A stretch of 64,000 nt of DNA from Bacteroidales bacterium. GTDB taxonomy: Bacteria > Bacteroidota > Bacteroidia > Bacteroidales > UBA10428. The DNA lies in contig JAFGGU010000011.1 in the NCBI GenBank assembly GCA_016930375.1, positions 58,326 to 122,325 on the forward strand. The letters are read 5' to 3'. The position numbers and the translations under genes are program-made. The notes under the pieces were generated by a model that saw only the letters and a list, made by a program, of their open reading frames with translations, searched no databases and was not told the origin of the DNA. This document shows positions 26,506-34,633 of this stretch, piece by piece (positions within the stretch are counted from its first letter, which is position 1; the number at the start of each line of letters is the position of its first letter).

Positions 26506-27195
26506 TTCATTCATTTTTAAAAAGTCAGCCTTATAGGCGCCCTCCAGGATTCCTTTCGGCAAATCGATCACCGGTGCCAGGGCATTTTCAATGATGGCAG
26601 TGTCGGAGGTAGCTATTACACCATGCCGGCATTGTTTCAAAGCCCAATCCGCCGACCGAATGACATGGCAATCTCCTTGCAGATGATACACTTGCATTTT
26701 TTCACGGATCATCCGGGCATGTTGATCACTGTGTGAGACAGGTGAATCGAGGTATATTTCCGTTTGGCCGGGCTGCTTGCGGTGAAGATATTCCAAAAGA
26801 AGGCCCAGGGATTCCGTGAGAGTATTCTCATCCCTGTATTTTCCATGCAGGGAACCCGCGTCCCGCAGGATATGATCGGTGCTGATAAAGGTAATCCTTC
26901 CCAAGCGGTAGTTGAGCAGGGTGAATAATACATTGTAACCGTCAATCATGAGATCCTTACCGGTAACATCTGTAACAAGCAGGGACTTCCTGATCTCTGA
27001 TTTTTCCCCGGATGAGATCCCCCGGTACAAAACCGTTCGCTGATCTCCGTCAAGCCGGTACCGGTCGCCCACCAGCTTTAACACACCACGTTCAGGAAAG
27101 TGCCTGTTTATCAGATAGGCGTAATCACGGCAGGCACTGATAAAATCGTTGGCCAGCAGTCCGTTGTATTTTGCCGTTTGCTGCATATTTCCCAA
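26461..27195 (-). CDS. DUF434/DUF5616 two-domain protein
   Basis: The 244-residue cytoplasmic protein has an N-terminal DUF434-like part (YNGLLANDFISACRDYAYLI to about 65) and a C-terminal DUF5616-like part, with acidic residues in MIDGYNVLFTLLN (about 98), EIYLDSPVS and ATSDTAIIENA. That arrangement resembles PIN-like nuclease folds, where aspartates bind a metal. The family is widespread in archaea and bacteria but uncharacterised. Its last 45 bases overlap the 3' end of the hydrogenase-like fusion gene tail to tail, so antisense transcription is possible. Nuclease activity is inference. Confidence 0.7.
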   Translation of the reverse strand: MGNMQQTAKYNGLLANDFISACRDYAYLINRHFPERGVLKLVGDRYRLDGDQRTVLYRGISSGEKSEIRKSLLVTDVTGKDLMIDGYNVLFTLLNYRLGRITFISTDHILRDAGSLHGKYRDENTLTESLGLLLEYLHRKQPGQTEIYLDSPVSHSDQHARMIREKMQVYHLQGDCHVIRSADWALKQCRHGVIATSDTAIIENALAPVIDLPKGILEGAYKADFLKMNELLATHKDQDAIDNG

Positions 27196-27295
27196 TTTAC
27201 GTTAAAATGTCGATTATTTTGCGGTTTTGGCAGAAAATATGAGGTATACTTCAGGTCTCTGCTATTTAACCATGCGTTTTTCCAAAAAGTTTATT

Positions 27296-27303
27296 TAGAT
27301 TTG
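27296..27303 (+). promoter_or_regulatory. Possible -7 element for the doxX-gfo cassette
   Basis: TAGATTTG is an exact TAnnTTTG -7 match, 20 bases before the doxX ATG. No clear TTTG sits at the ideal distance upstream, so the call is weak. Confidence 0.35.
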
Positions 27304-27323
27304 AAACTTCTAAAATCATCAAT

Positions 27324-27818
27324 ATGTCAAAAAAACACATCATAGCAAGTTACTCAAACACCCAGACCTTCCTGCTCGTGGCATTAAGGTTGTTACTGGG
27401 ATGGTATTTTCTGTATGAAGGCATTGTGAAGATTGCGAATCCCGATTGGTCTTCCTATGGTTACCTGATGGATTCACAGGGTTTCTTTGCCGGCATTTTT
27501 CACGCTATGGCAGCCAAAGCCAATGTTGTCGCTGCCGCTGACTGGCTCAATAAATGGGGATTAACGCTTATCGGGTTGGGTCTGTTACTGGGTTTTCTTA
27601 CCCAGTATGCTCTATTTTTCGGTATGTTGCTTCTGATCATGTACTACTGTTCACATCCTCCACTCGCTTCGGTTACTTATCTGATACCCCAGGAAGGCAG
27701 TTATCTATGGGTAAATAAAACCCTGATCGAGATTTTTGCAATGGCCCTGCTGATGGTTTTCCCAACGGGTCAGATTGTCGGAATTGACAGGTTTATAACA
27801 AAATGGACTAAAAAGTAG
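27324..27818 (+). CDS. DoxX-family membrane protein
   Basis: The 164-residue protein has four membrane helices and the DoxX signature: LRLLLGWYFLYEGIVKI near the N-terminus and WGLTLIGLGLLLGFLTQYA in the third helix. The family includes the small subunit of thiosulfate:quinone oxidoreductase and, in Bacteroidota, proteins next to sugar oxidoreductases. The stop is 10 bases before the start of the first Gfo/Idh gene, so it is the first gene of that cassette. A role in passing electrons from the periplasmic oxidation to quinone is a hypothesis based only on position. Confidence 0.8.
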   Translation: MSKKHIIASYSNTQTFLLVALRLLLGWYFLYEGIVKIANPDWSSYGYLMDSQGFFAGIFHAMAAKANVVAAADWLNKWGLTLIGLGLLLGFLTQYALFFGMLLLIMYYCSHPPLASVTYLIPQEGSYLWVNKTLIEIFAMALLMVFPTGQIVGIDRFITKWTKK

Positions 27819-27828
27819 ATTGCATATC

Positions 27829-29415
27829 ATGAAAAAAGATAATAAAAAGCAGGAAATTGCTTCCCCGAACACTAGTGCACAGCAGATAGGTCGCAGGGAT
27901 ATCATCAAAGGGCTGGCCGCCATACCGGTATTAGGAGCTTTTTCCTATGCCTGGCTTCGAAAAAATAATATCGACGAGACCTACAGGAAAAATATGCGGG
28001 AAGTGGTTAACCTGACCTCGCAACCTGTGGAACTTGCACCATCGGTTAAGGAAGGTAAACCCATACGTATCGGGATCATTGGATTCGGAATCCGCGGCAA
28101 GCAGCTAATGCGCGCAGCAGGATTCCCCGAACCCACATGGATCGACGAACAGATCAAGGCCCATGCCGAGAATAAGCAGAATACAAATTACCAGGACTAC
28201 ATGGAGCAGGAACAGCTCAACATCGAGATAAATGGTGTTTGCGATATTTTCTCGGTTTATTCAAGGGAAGCTGCCATTGCCGGTTCTAATGTGAACCGTG
28301 AAGGCGCAGCTGGAAAAATGGGCAAAGAACCCAGGCAATACAAAACCTACCTGGAGCTTCTCGACGCTCCTGATATCGATGCAGTGATCATTGCAGCACC
28401 GGACCACTGGCACGCACCTATGGCCATTGAGGCAGCCAAAAGGGGCAAACATGTTTACTGCGAAAAACCGGTTAGCTGGACAGTTCCTGAAACATACGAA
28501 CTCGTGAGGGTTGTAAAGGAAAAGGGTATCGTATTCCAGCTGGGACACCAGGGAAGACAAACAGAGAGCTACACCAGGGCAAAGGAAGCCATTGATAAAA
28601 ACGTTCTCGGAAAGGTGAACCTCATTGAGGTTTGCACCAACCGGAATGATCCGAACGGAGCCTGGGTGTATGACATCCATCCTGAAGCCAGTCCTTCCAC
28701 CATTGACTGGGCGCAGTTCCTGGGTCAGGCTCCTTACCATGAATTCAGTCTTGAACGTTTCTTCCGTTGGCGTTGCTGGTGGGATTACAGTACCGGTTTG
28801 AACGGTGACCTGCTTACCCACGAGTATGATGCGCTAAACCAGATCATGAACCTGGGTATTCCCGGATCAGTGGCCTCCTCGGGAGGAATATACTTCTTCA
28901 AGGACGGTCGTACAGTCCCCGATGTCTTGCAGGTAGTCATGGAATTTCCCAAGCAGGACCTTTCATTCCTTTACAGCGCGACACTGGCCAGCGGCCGGTC
29001 ACGCGGCAAAGTGATCATGGGACATGATGCCAATATGGAGATTAGCGACCGCCTGGTGATAAAAGCTGATCCCGAATCTACCCAGTATAAAAAGAAAATC
29101 GAAGAAGGGCTTATTGATCCCAATACACCCATCTACTCGTTTACCCCTGGCAAAAAGGGCGCCGATGGGTTTGCCACTGCCACGGAACAATATTTCGCCA
29201 GCAGGGGATTGTTGTATACCTACCGCAATGGACTTCGTGTGGATACCACCCATTTGCATATCAAGGAATGGCTCAACTGCATACATGCCGGGATACAACC
29301 CAGCTGTAATATCGACCGGGCTTTCGAGGAAGGGATCAGTGCGCACATGTCGACCAAGGCCCTTCTTGAAAACAGGCGTGTATTCTGGGACGCTGATAAA
29401 CAGGTGATTGTATAA
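27829..29415 (+). CDS. Tat-exported Gfo/Idh/MocA-family oxidoreductase
   Basis: The protein (528 residues from ATG 27829) has a twin-arginine signal (GRRDIIKGLAAIPVLGAFSYAWL). A Rossmann fold follows, with IGIIGFGIRGKQLM binding NAD(P) and the catalytic CEKPVSW loop (lysine of EKP). The C-terminal domain has the WRCWWDYSTGLNGDLLTHE pattern seen in Bacteroidota 3-keto-sugar oxidoreductases. It would oxidise or reduce a sugar hydroxyl in the periplasm, with its cofactor carried across folded by Tat. The signal lacks a clear cleavage site, so the protein may stay membrane-anchored. The start is the ATG rather than an in-frame TTG 9 bases upstream. Confidence 0.85.
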   Translation: MKKDNKKQEIASPNTSAQQIGRRDIIKGLAAIPVLGAFSYAWLRKNNIDETYRKNMREVVNLTSQPVELAPSVKEGKPIRIGIIGFGIRGKQLMRAAGFPEPTWIDEQIKAHAENKQNTNYQDYMEQEQLNIEINGVCDIFSVYSREAAIAGSNVNREGAAGKMGKEPRQYKTYLELLDAPDIDAVIIAAPDHWHAPMAIEAAKRGKHVYCEKPVSWTVPETYELVRVVKEKGIVFQLGHQGRQTESYTRAKEAIDKNVLGKVNLIEVCTNRNDPNGAWVYDIHPEASPSTIDWAQFLGQAPYHEFSLERFFRWRCWWDYSTGLNGDLLTHEYDALNQIMNLGIPGSVASSGGIYFFKDGRTVPDVLQVVMEFPKQDLSFLYSATLASGRSRGKVIMGHDANMEISDRLVIKADPESTQYKKKIEEGLIDPNTPIYSFTPGKKGADGFATATEQYFASRGLLYTYRNGLRVDTTHLHIKEWLNCIHAGIQPSCNIDRAFEEGISAHMSTKALLENRRVFWDADKQVIV

Positions 29416-29455
29416 AAGTCATTGCAGAAGTACTAATTTTAGTATGATTTTGTAT

Positions 29456-29495
29456 ATCTTAGGGGTGACCTAAGATCAAATTTGCCTATCTTAGG
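29456..29495. promoter_or_regulatory. ATCTTAGG inverted repeat plus third direct copy, putative operator
   Basis: ATCTTAGG (29456-29463) and CCTAAGAT (29469-29476) form a perfect 8-base inverted repeat with a 5-base spacer. A third copy ATCTTAGG lies at 29488-29495, 32 bases (three helical turns) after the first. The cluster is in the 160-base gap between the two Gfo/Idh genes. A DNA-binding protein contacting same-face half-sites would explain it. There is no T-run, so a terminator is less likely. Confidence 0.45.
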
Positions 29496-29575
29496 ATTTT
29501 CCTTGGTGGATTCGTTCTTTTCACGGAATTAACAAACCTAATACTATACATACTTCAAACTTAAAAACTGCATCT

Positions 29576-31066
29576 ATGAATAAAAAGAAAAAATCAGGAC
29601 TCAGTCGCAGGGAATTCATTGGTAACACGGCCGCCGCTGCTGCCATGTTTACCGTTGTTCCCAGCCAGGTTGTGAGCGGCCTTGGCCACAAGGCTCCCAG
29701 CGATAAACTGAATATTGCCTGTGTTGGTATTGGCGGTATGGGTAATTCAAACCTGAGTGCCGTAAAAGCCACCGAAAATGTGGTTGCTCTTTGTGATGTT
29801 GACTGGAAATATTCAGCCAATGTGTTCAAAGCATATCCCGATGCAAAAAAATATTGGGACTGGCGCGTGATGTTCGATGAAATGAAAAATTCCATCGATG
29901 CTGTTATCGTGGCTACTGCCGACCATACGCATGCCATCATCGCAGCCACTGCCATGACGCTGGGCAAACATGTATATGTTCAGAAACCTCTTACCCATTC
30001 GGTATATGAATCACGCCTCCTGACCAAACTGGCCGCAAAATACAAAGTTGCCACCCAGATGGGTAACCAGGGAAGTTCAGGGGAAGGCGTACGCCAAACC
30101 TGTGAGTGGATATGGGCCGGTGAAATTGGTGAAATAAAGAAAGTGGAAGCATTTACCGACCGTCCGATCTGGCCGCAAGGTCTGAACCGCCCCGCACAGG
30201 GACACTGGGTACCTGATACCCTCAACTGGGACCTCTTTATAGGCCCTGCCCCCATGCGTCCGTTCAATGAGATTTATCACCCCTGGAACTGGCGTGGCTG
30301 GTGGGATTTCGGCACAGGAGCACTGGGCGACATGGCATGCCATATTCTTCACCCGGTATTCAAAGGATTGCGTCTGCAATATCCGATAAAAGCACAGGCT
30401 AATTCCACCCTGTTGCTTACCGATTGCGCCCCCAATGCCGAATATGTAAAATTCATCTATCCTGCACGCACCGGCCTGAAAACCGATAAAATTAAATTCC
30501 CCGAAGTTGAAGTGACCTGGTCGGATGGCGGTATTAAACCCATGTTCCCCAAGGGCTGGCCAGCTGGCAAGGACATGAATGACAATGGCGGCGGTGTGCT
30601 GTTCCATGGCTCCAAAGACACCCTGGTTTGCGGTTGTTACGGCAAAGATCCCTGGTTGCTTTCCGGCAGAAAACCGGTTACTCCCAAAACACTTCGCCGT
30701 GTTGACGTAAGCCACGAAATGGATTGGGTGAATGCCTGCAAGCAAACACCGGAAAGTCGTGTTGAACTTTCTTCCGACTTCAAGGAAGCAGGTCCTTTCA
30801 ACGAAATGGTTGTCATGGGCGTACTGGCAGTTCGCCTGCAGGGTCTGAATAAAGAATTGGAATGGGACGGCCCGAACATGCAGTTCACCAACCTTAACGA
30901 TACCGAAAAGGTCAGGATCTGTATCGAGGACGCTTTCTCCATCAAGGACGGCCATCCCACATTCAATAAGAAATGGACTGATCCCATGCCGGCCAAGGCG
31001 CTCGCAGCCGAGCTGATTAAGCATACGTACAGGAATGGCTGGTCACTGCCTGCCATGCCTGCATAA
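29576..31066 (+). CDS. Tat-exported Gfo/Idh/MocA-family oxidoreductase, second copy
   Basis: The 496-residue protein has a Tat signal (LSRREFIGNTAAAAAMFTVV) and a Rossmann domain with LNIACVGIGGMGNSNL. It belongs to the Bacteroidota Gfo/Idh type with a long C-terminal beta-sheet domain (WNWRGWWDFGTGALGDMACH). The catalytic loop reads VQKPLTH, with glutamine in place of the usual glutamate before the lysine. Such proteins handle sugars or sugar acids, often with DUF1080 hydrolases and isomerase-like partners as here. It overlaps nothing, but its stop is 41 bases before the DUF1080 start, so the genes are coupled. A different role from the first copy (reverse reaction or different sugar) is likely but unproven. 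Confidence 0.85.
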   Translation: MNKKKKSGLSRREFIGNTAAAAAMFTVVPSQVVSGLGHKAPSDKLNIACVGIGGMGNSNLSAVKATENVVALCDVDWKYSANVFKAYPDAKKYWDWRVMFDEMKNSIDAVIVATADHTHAIIAATAMTLGKHVYVQKPLTHSVYESRLLTKLAAKYKVATQMGNQGSSGEGVRQTCEWIWAGEIGEIKKVEAFTDRPIWPQGLNRPAQGHWVPDTLNWDLFIGPAPMRPFNEIYHPWNWRGWWDFGTGALGDMACHILHPVFKGLRLQYPIKAQANSTLLLTDCAPNAEYVKFIYPARTGLKTDKIKFPEVEVTWSDGGIKPMFPKGWPAGKDMNDNGGGVLFHGSKDTLVCGCYGKDPWLLSGRKPVTPKTLRRVDVSHEMDWVNACKQTPESRVELSSDFKEAGPFNEMVVMGVLAVRLQGLNKELEWDGPNMQFTNLNDTEKVRICIEDAFSIKDGHPTFNKKWTDPMPAKALAAELIKHTYRNGWSLPAMPA

Positions 31067-31107
31067 TGGATAACCGATTATTAACCAATAAATATTTGTT
31101 TGTATTT

Positions 31108-31902
31108 ATGAAACGTCTTGCTATATCTTTGCTTTTGGTCGTCCTGTTTATTGCAGGCAGCCAGGTGTTTTATTCCTGCAAATCATTCGGTAAGGGAGCC
31201 GACACCACCAATGTTGATTCACTCGCTATGGTCGATCCAAACAATTCGCTTACACCTCAGGAACAAGCCGAAGGTTTTGTGATGATTTTTGACGGCAAAA
31301 CAACTGCCGGATGGCGTGGTTATAATAAACCTGCCTTCCCCGATTCAGGATGGGTTGTTGAAGACGGCGCCCTGCGCTGCATTGGTTCCGGAATGGGAGA
31401 AGCCGGCGGAAAAGGCGGTGATATCATCTACGATAAGAAATTCAAGGATTTCGATCTGAAACTTGAATGGAAAATAGACTCCGCCGGAAACAGCGGCATA
31501 TTCTACTTTGGACAGGAAATCCCTGAGGAGCCCGTTTGGAAATCAGCTTGCGAAATGCAGGTGCTTGATAACATCGGACACCTCGATGCCAAACTGGGAA
31601 AAGATGGCAACCGCCAGGCCGGTTCTTTATACGATCTGATACCTGCTGTTCCCCAGAATGCAAAACCTGTTGGCGAATGGAACACAGCTGAGGTCATTGT
31701 CTTTCAGGGTACCGTGGTTCATTTCCAGAATGGTGAAAAAGTGCTTGAATATCACATCGGCACACCCGACTGGGATAAGATGATCAAGGAAAGCAAGTTC
31801 AAGGATTTTCCGGAATTCGGGAAATACATGGAAGGATACATTGCTTTGCAGGATCATGGCAACAACGTATGGTACAGAAATATTAAAATCAAAGCACAAT
31901 AA
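31108..31902 (+). CDS. DUF1080 (3-keto-glycoside hydrolase-type) lipoprotein
   Basis: The 264-residue protein (from ATG 31108) has a lipoprotein signal with lipobox YSC and a jelly-roll DUF1080 domain: GFVMIFDGKTTAGWRGYNKP, DIIYDKKFKDFDLKLEWKI, GNSGIFYFGQE and a terminal VWYRNIKIK. DUF1080 proteins are associated with release or hydrolysis of 3-keto-sugars. It is tethered at the membrane next to the periplasmic oxidoreductases, consistent with a shared pathway. An in-frame ATG at 31066 overlaps the previous stop, but the second ATG gives a normal signal peptide. A terminator hairpin follows at 31924. Confidence 0.82.
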   Translation: MKRLAISLLLVVLFIAGSQVFYSCKSFGKGADTTNVDSLAMVDPNNSLTPQEQAEGFVMIFDGKTTAGWRGYNKPAFPDSGWVVEDGALRCIGSGMGEAGGKGGDIIYDKKFKDFDLKLEWKIDSAGNSGIFYFGQEIPEEPVWKSACEMQVLDNIGHLDAKLGKDGNRQAGSLYDLIPAVPQNAKPVGEWNTAEVIVFQGTVVHFQNGEKVLEYHIGTPDWDKMIKESKFKDFPEFGKYMEGYIALQDHGNNVWYRNIKIKAQ

Positions 31903-31923
31903 TCCGCAATGATTTAACACTGG

Positions 31924-31955
31924 AAAAGGTTGTCTGTTATACTGACAACCTTTTT
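31924..31955 (+). terminator. Rho-independent terminator after the DUF1080 gene
   Basis: AAAAGGTTGTC (31924-31934) and GACAACCTTTT (31944-31954) form an 11-base perfect stem with a 9-base loop, ending in TTTTT. This is a classical intrinsic terminator after the doxX-to-DUF1080 genes, so the TIM-barrel gene just downstream may have its own promoter. As the stem is A/T-rich at its base, it could also terminate in the opposite direction. Confidence 0.85.
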
Positions 31956-31992
31956 CATTTTGCATTTTACTAATCCTAAAAAATACAATACC

Positions 31993-32886
31993 ATGACACA
32001 ATCCAGACGTGAATTTCTGCAAATGGCAGCCTTGGCTGCAGCCGGTATCCCCCTTTTGTCAAATTCATCCTTTGGCAGGGAAGCGCTGGCAAAACCACGG
32101 TTCAAAATATCACTGGCCGAATGGTCGCTTCATAAAGCGCTGTGGGCCAAAGAAATGACCAACCTCGACTTCCCGGTAAAGGCTGCCAAAGATTTCGGAA
32201 TATATGGTGTGGAATACGTAAGCACCTTTTTTAAGGATACCAGCACAGAATACCTGACTGAGCTGCTGAAAATTTCCAAAGACAATAATGTCACCAATGT
32301 GCTGATTATGATCGACGGACAGGGTTCTTTGGGGGATTCAGATCCGGCCAACCGGAAAAAAGCAGTTGAGAACCATCACCGCTGGGTGGAAGCAGCCAAA
32401 TTTCTGGGTTGTCATTCCATTAGGGTAAATGCTGCCGGTAAGGGCACTGAAACCGAAGTTGCCGATGCAGTGGTTGAATCACTCAGCAAACTCTCTGCAT
32501 TTGCTGCTCCATTGAAAATCAACGTTATAGTTGAAAACCACGGGGGCATATCCTCAAACGGCAAATGGCTTTCCGATGTCATGAAACGTGTCAACATGAA
32601 GAATTGCGGTACCCTGCCCGATTTTGGCAATTTCTATGAATATGACCGCTATCTGGGCATGCAGGATCTGATGCCTTTTGCCAAAGGGGTCAGCGCCAAA
32701 TCCTATGATTTCGATGCCGAAGGCAATGAGACCAAGATTGATTTTTATCGCATCATGAAAATTGTAAAGGATTCGGGATACAAGGGCTGGGTAGGAATTG
32801 AATATGAAGGCAGCAAGCTGAGTGAACCCGAAGGGATCATGGCTACCAAGCGGTTGCTGGAAAAATCCTTTGCATCAGTGGCCTGA
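31993..32886 (+). CDS. Tat-exported sugar-phosphate-isomerase-like TIM-barrel protein
   Basis: The protein (297 residues from ATG 31993) begins with a Tat signal (SRREFLQMAALAAAGIPLL). The AP endonuclease-2/xylose isomerase-like TIM barrel that follows shows FKISLAEWSLHKA, GIYGVEYVSTFF, ENHGGISSNGKWL and GWVGIEYEG. The acidic residues at the strand ends are typical metal ligands. In the periplasm, with DUF1080 and Gfo/Idh neighbours, it probably acts on a keto- or anhydro-sugar as an isomerase, epimerase or lyase rather than in phosphate-sugar metabolism. The start was moved downstream of an earlier in-frame codon so that the Tat motif is N-terminal. Confidence 0.78.
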   Translation: MTQSRREFLQMAALAAAGIPLLSNSSFGREALAKPRFKISLAEWSLHKALWAKEMTNLDFPVKAAKDFGIYGVEYVSTFFKDTSTEYLTELLKISKDNNVTNVLIMIDGQGSLGDSDPANRKKAVENHHRWVEAAKFLGCHSIRVNAAGKGTETEVADAVVESLSKLSAFAAPLKINVIVENHGGISSNGKWLSDVMKRVNMKNCGTLPDFGNFYEYDRYLGMQDLMPFAKGVSAKSYDFDAEGNETKIDFYRIMKIVKDSGYKGWVGIEYEGSKLSEPEGIMATKRLLEKSFASVA

Positions 32887-32900
32887 AGGCTTGAATTCAA

Positions 32901-33584
32901 ATGAACCAGGTTGAATACATCGATCTTCATCTGAAAGATTTCAGGGAAACCTGGGATTTTCAACAGGCAATTCAGGATAGGCTTATCAGGGCAAAGACCA
33001 CAGGAATAGATTCCGGTGGCTTGCCCTGTCTGATTTTTGTGGAACATCCGCATGTGTATACCCTGGGCAGGAGCGGCAAGGAGAATAACCTCCTGATCAA
33101 TCCCGAATTCCTTTCCTCTATCGGTGCTGCTTTCTATAAAACCGACCGCGGAGGTGACATTACCTACCACGGACCGGGGCAACTGGTAGGTTACCCGATC
33201 TTTGACCTGCAATTGCTCGGCATTGGCGTTAAGAAATACATTGAAAATCTTGAGGAATCCATTATTCAAACACTCAGTGATTTTGGATTGAATACCACCC
33301 GGCTTGAAGGAGCTACCGGGGTATGGCTCGAAGCAGGCAACCTCAAGCCTGTCAGGAAGATTTGCGCTATTGGCGTTAAAGTAAGCCGCGGAATAACCAT
33401 GCATGGTTTTGCCCTGAATGTTACCACTGACCTGCAATACTTCAGTTATATCAATCCGTGCGGATTTACCGATAAGGGAGTTACTTCCATGGAAAAGGAA
33501 AAAGGATTCAAACCTGATATGGATCAGGTGAAGCTGACCTTACGGCGAAACCTGGCCGGGCTTTTTGGGCTGGAGTTTCTTTAA
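32901..33584 (+). CDS. lipB: Octanoyl-[acyl-carrier-protein]:protein N-octanoyltransferase LipB
   Basis: The 227-residue cytoplasmic enzyme transfers octanoate from ACP to lipoyl domains. Diagnostic motifs are RGGDITYHGPGQLVGYP (83-99), RKICAIGVKVSRGITMHG with catalytic Lys153, and NPCGFTDKGVTS with catalytic Cys187. The gene follows the TIM-barrel gene by 14 bases. Its 3' end overlaps the convergent lipid-kinase gene by 45 bases. Its position next to the 3-keto-sugar genes seems accidental. Confidence 0.93.
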   Translation: MNQVEYIDLHLKDFRETWDFQQAIQDRLIRAKTTGIDSGGLPCLIFVEHPHVYTLGRSGKENNLLINPEFLSSIGAAFYKTDRGGDITYHGPGQLVGYPIFDLQLLGIGVKKYIENLEESIIQTLSDFGLNTTRLEGATGVWLEAGNLKPVRKICAIGVKVSRGITMHGFALNVTTDLQYFSYINPCGFTDKGVTSMEKEKGFKPDMDQVKLTLRRNLAGLFGLEFL

Positions 33585-34547
33585 TATGCCCGGTGGCAAG
33601 GCAGACTCTCTCTTTCTTGAGAGCGGCACCATTACCTGCAAAGCGTCAGGAATGACTTTCACTTTTAACCTGGCCTTGGTTTTCAAGGGTTCTCCGTCAA
33701 GATGAATGGTGATACGCGATTTCCCCTTGCGCTTTAAACTTGCCTTTTTTATCCGCAAAACTTCCAGGTATGGACTTTGGTCAATATTCTTGAAGAACAA
33801 TCTCAATCCGATCTCCAGGGTTGAAGTTTTCGGAAATGGCCTCAGTATGCACAAATCAAGGAGCCCGTCATTGATGATGGCCTTGGGTGAAATATAGGCA
33901 TTGTTCCCGTATTGTCCTGAATTGGCGAAAGTAATCAGAAAAGCATCGAGCCTGACTTTTTTGTTTTCTGTTTTCAGCACATAGGTTTTCGGGGAATAGG
34001 AGATATACTGGTGAATGGTGGTTCTGACATAGTTCCGTATGCCGCGCTTACCTTCACCTGCGAACTTTTTCCCTACCCTGGCATCAAAACCGGTGCCGCA
34101 AGTGCAGAAAAAGTACCGGCCATTGACCTTACCGGCATCAATAATCTGGATTTTATGCTTCCTGATCACCTCAACCGCCAGGGACAGCTGCACGGGAATG
34201 TGCAGGTGCCTGGCCAGTCCGTTCCCCGACCCAAAAGGAATGATTCCCAATTTGCAGGAAGTGTTCACCAATGCTGAGGCCACTTCATTTACGGTGCCAT
34301 CGCCCCCGACCGCAACAAGATTATCGTAACCTTCAGCCACTTTCTGCTTCGCAATTTCATGGGCATGTCCCTTGTATTCGGTAAAAAGCACTTCATAGGA
34401 TTCCTCGGGAAATTTTTCCCCCAGAAAATCCAGGATCACCTGTTTGCTCTTGGTCCCGGCAATCGGGTTGATGATAAAGATAATTTTAGGATCAGGCAGC
34501 ATTCTCCTAAAGAAGTTAAGATAGGTTTCCGGGCTGAAATTTATCAA
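33540..34547 (-). CDS. YegS/DAGK-family lipid kinase
   Basis: The 335-residue protein has the diacylglycerol-kinase catalytic fold: IIFIINPIAGTKSKQ near the N-terminus, the nucleotide loop VGGDGTVNEVASAL (about 80-93), and the later GSGNGLARHL. These kinases phosphorylate diacylglycerol or related membrane lipids. Glycines and the aspartate of GGDGT are intact. The start at 34547 is the first ATG, but a second in-frame ATG 15 codons later (34502) also fits because the domain begins right after it. It converges on lipB with a 45-base overlap. Confidence 0.85.
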   Translation of the reverse strand: MINFSPETYLNFFRRMLPDPKIIFIINPIAGTKSKQVILDFLGEKFPEESYEVLFTEYKGHAHEIAKQKVAEGYDNLVAVGGDGTVNEVASALVNTSCKLGIIPFGSGNGLARHLHIPVQLSLAVEVIRKHKIQIIDAGKVNGRYFFCTCGTGFDARVGKKFAGEGKRGIRNYVRTTIHQYISYSPKTYVLKTENKKVRLDAFLITFANSGQYGNNAYISPKAIINDGLLDLCILRPFPKTSTLEIGLRLFFKNIDQSPYLEVLRIKKASLKRKGKSRITIHLDGEPLKTKARLKVKVIPDALQVMVPLSRKRESALPPGILKKLQPKKPGQVSP

Positions 34548-34633
34548 AATTATGGGAGACTTTTGCGGGAATAAATACAGGACTAAAGTATAATCGGATA
34601 ATATCTGCTAAATTTACCCGTTTTCCGTTTTCA

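Noticed and set aside
30077..31024. Long minus-strand reading frame opposite the second oxidoreductase
   Set aside because: The plus strand encodes a complete Gfo/Idh protein with catalytic motifs; the opposite frame is a shadow.
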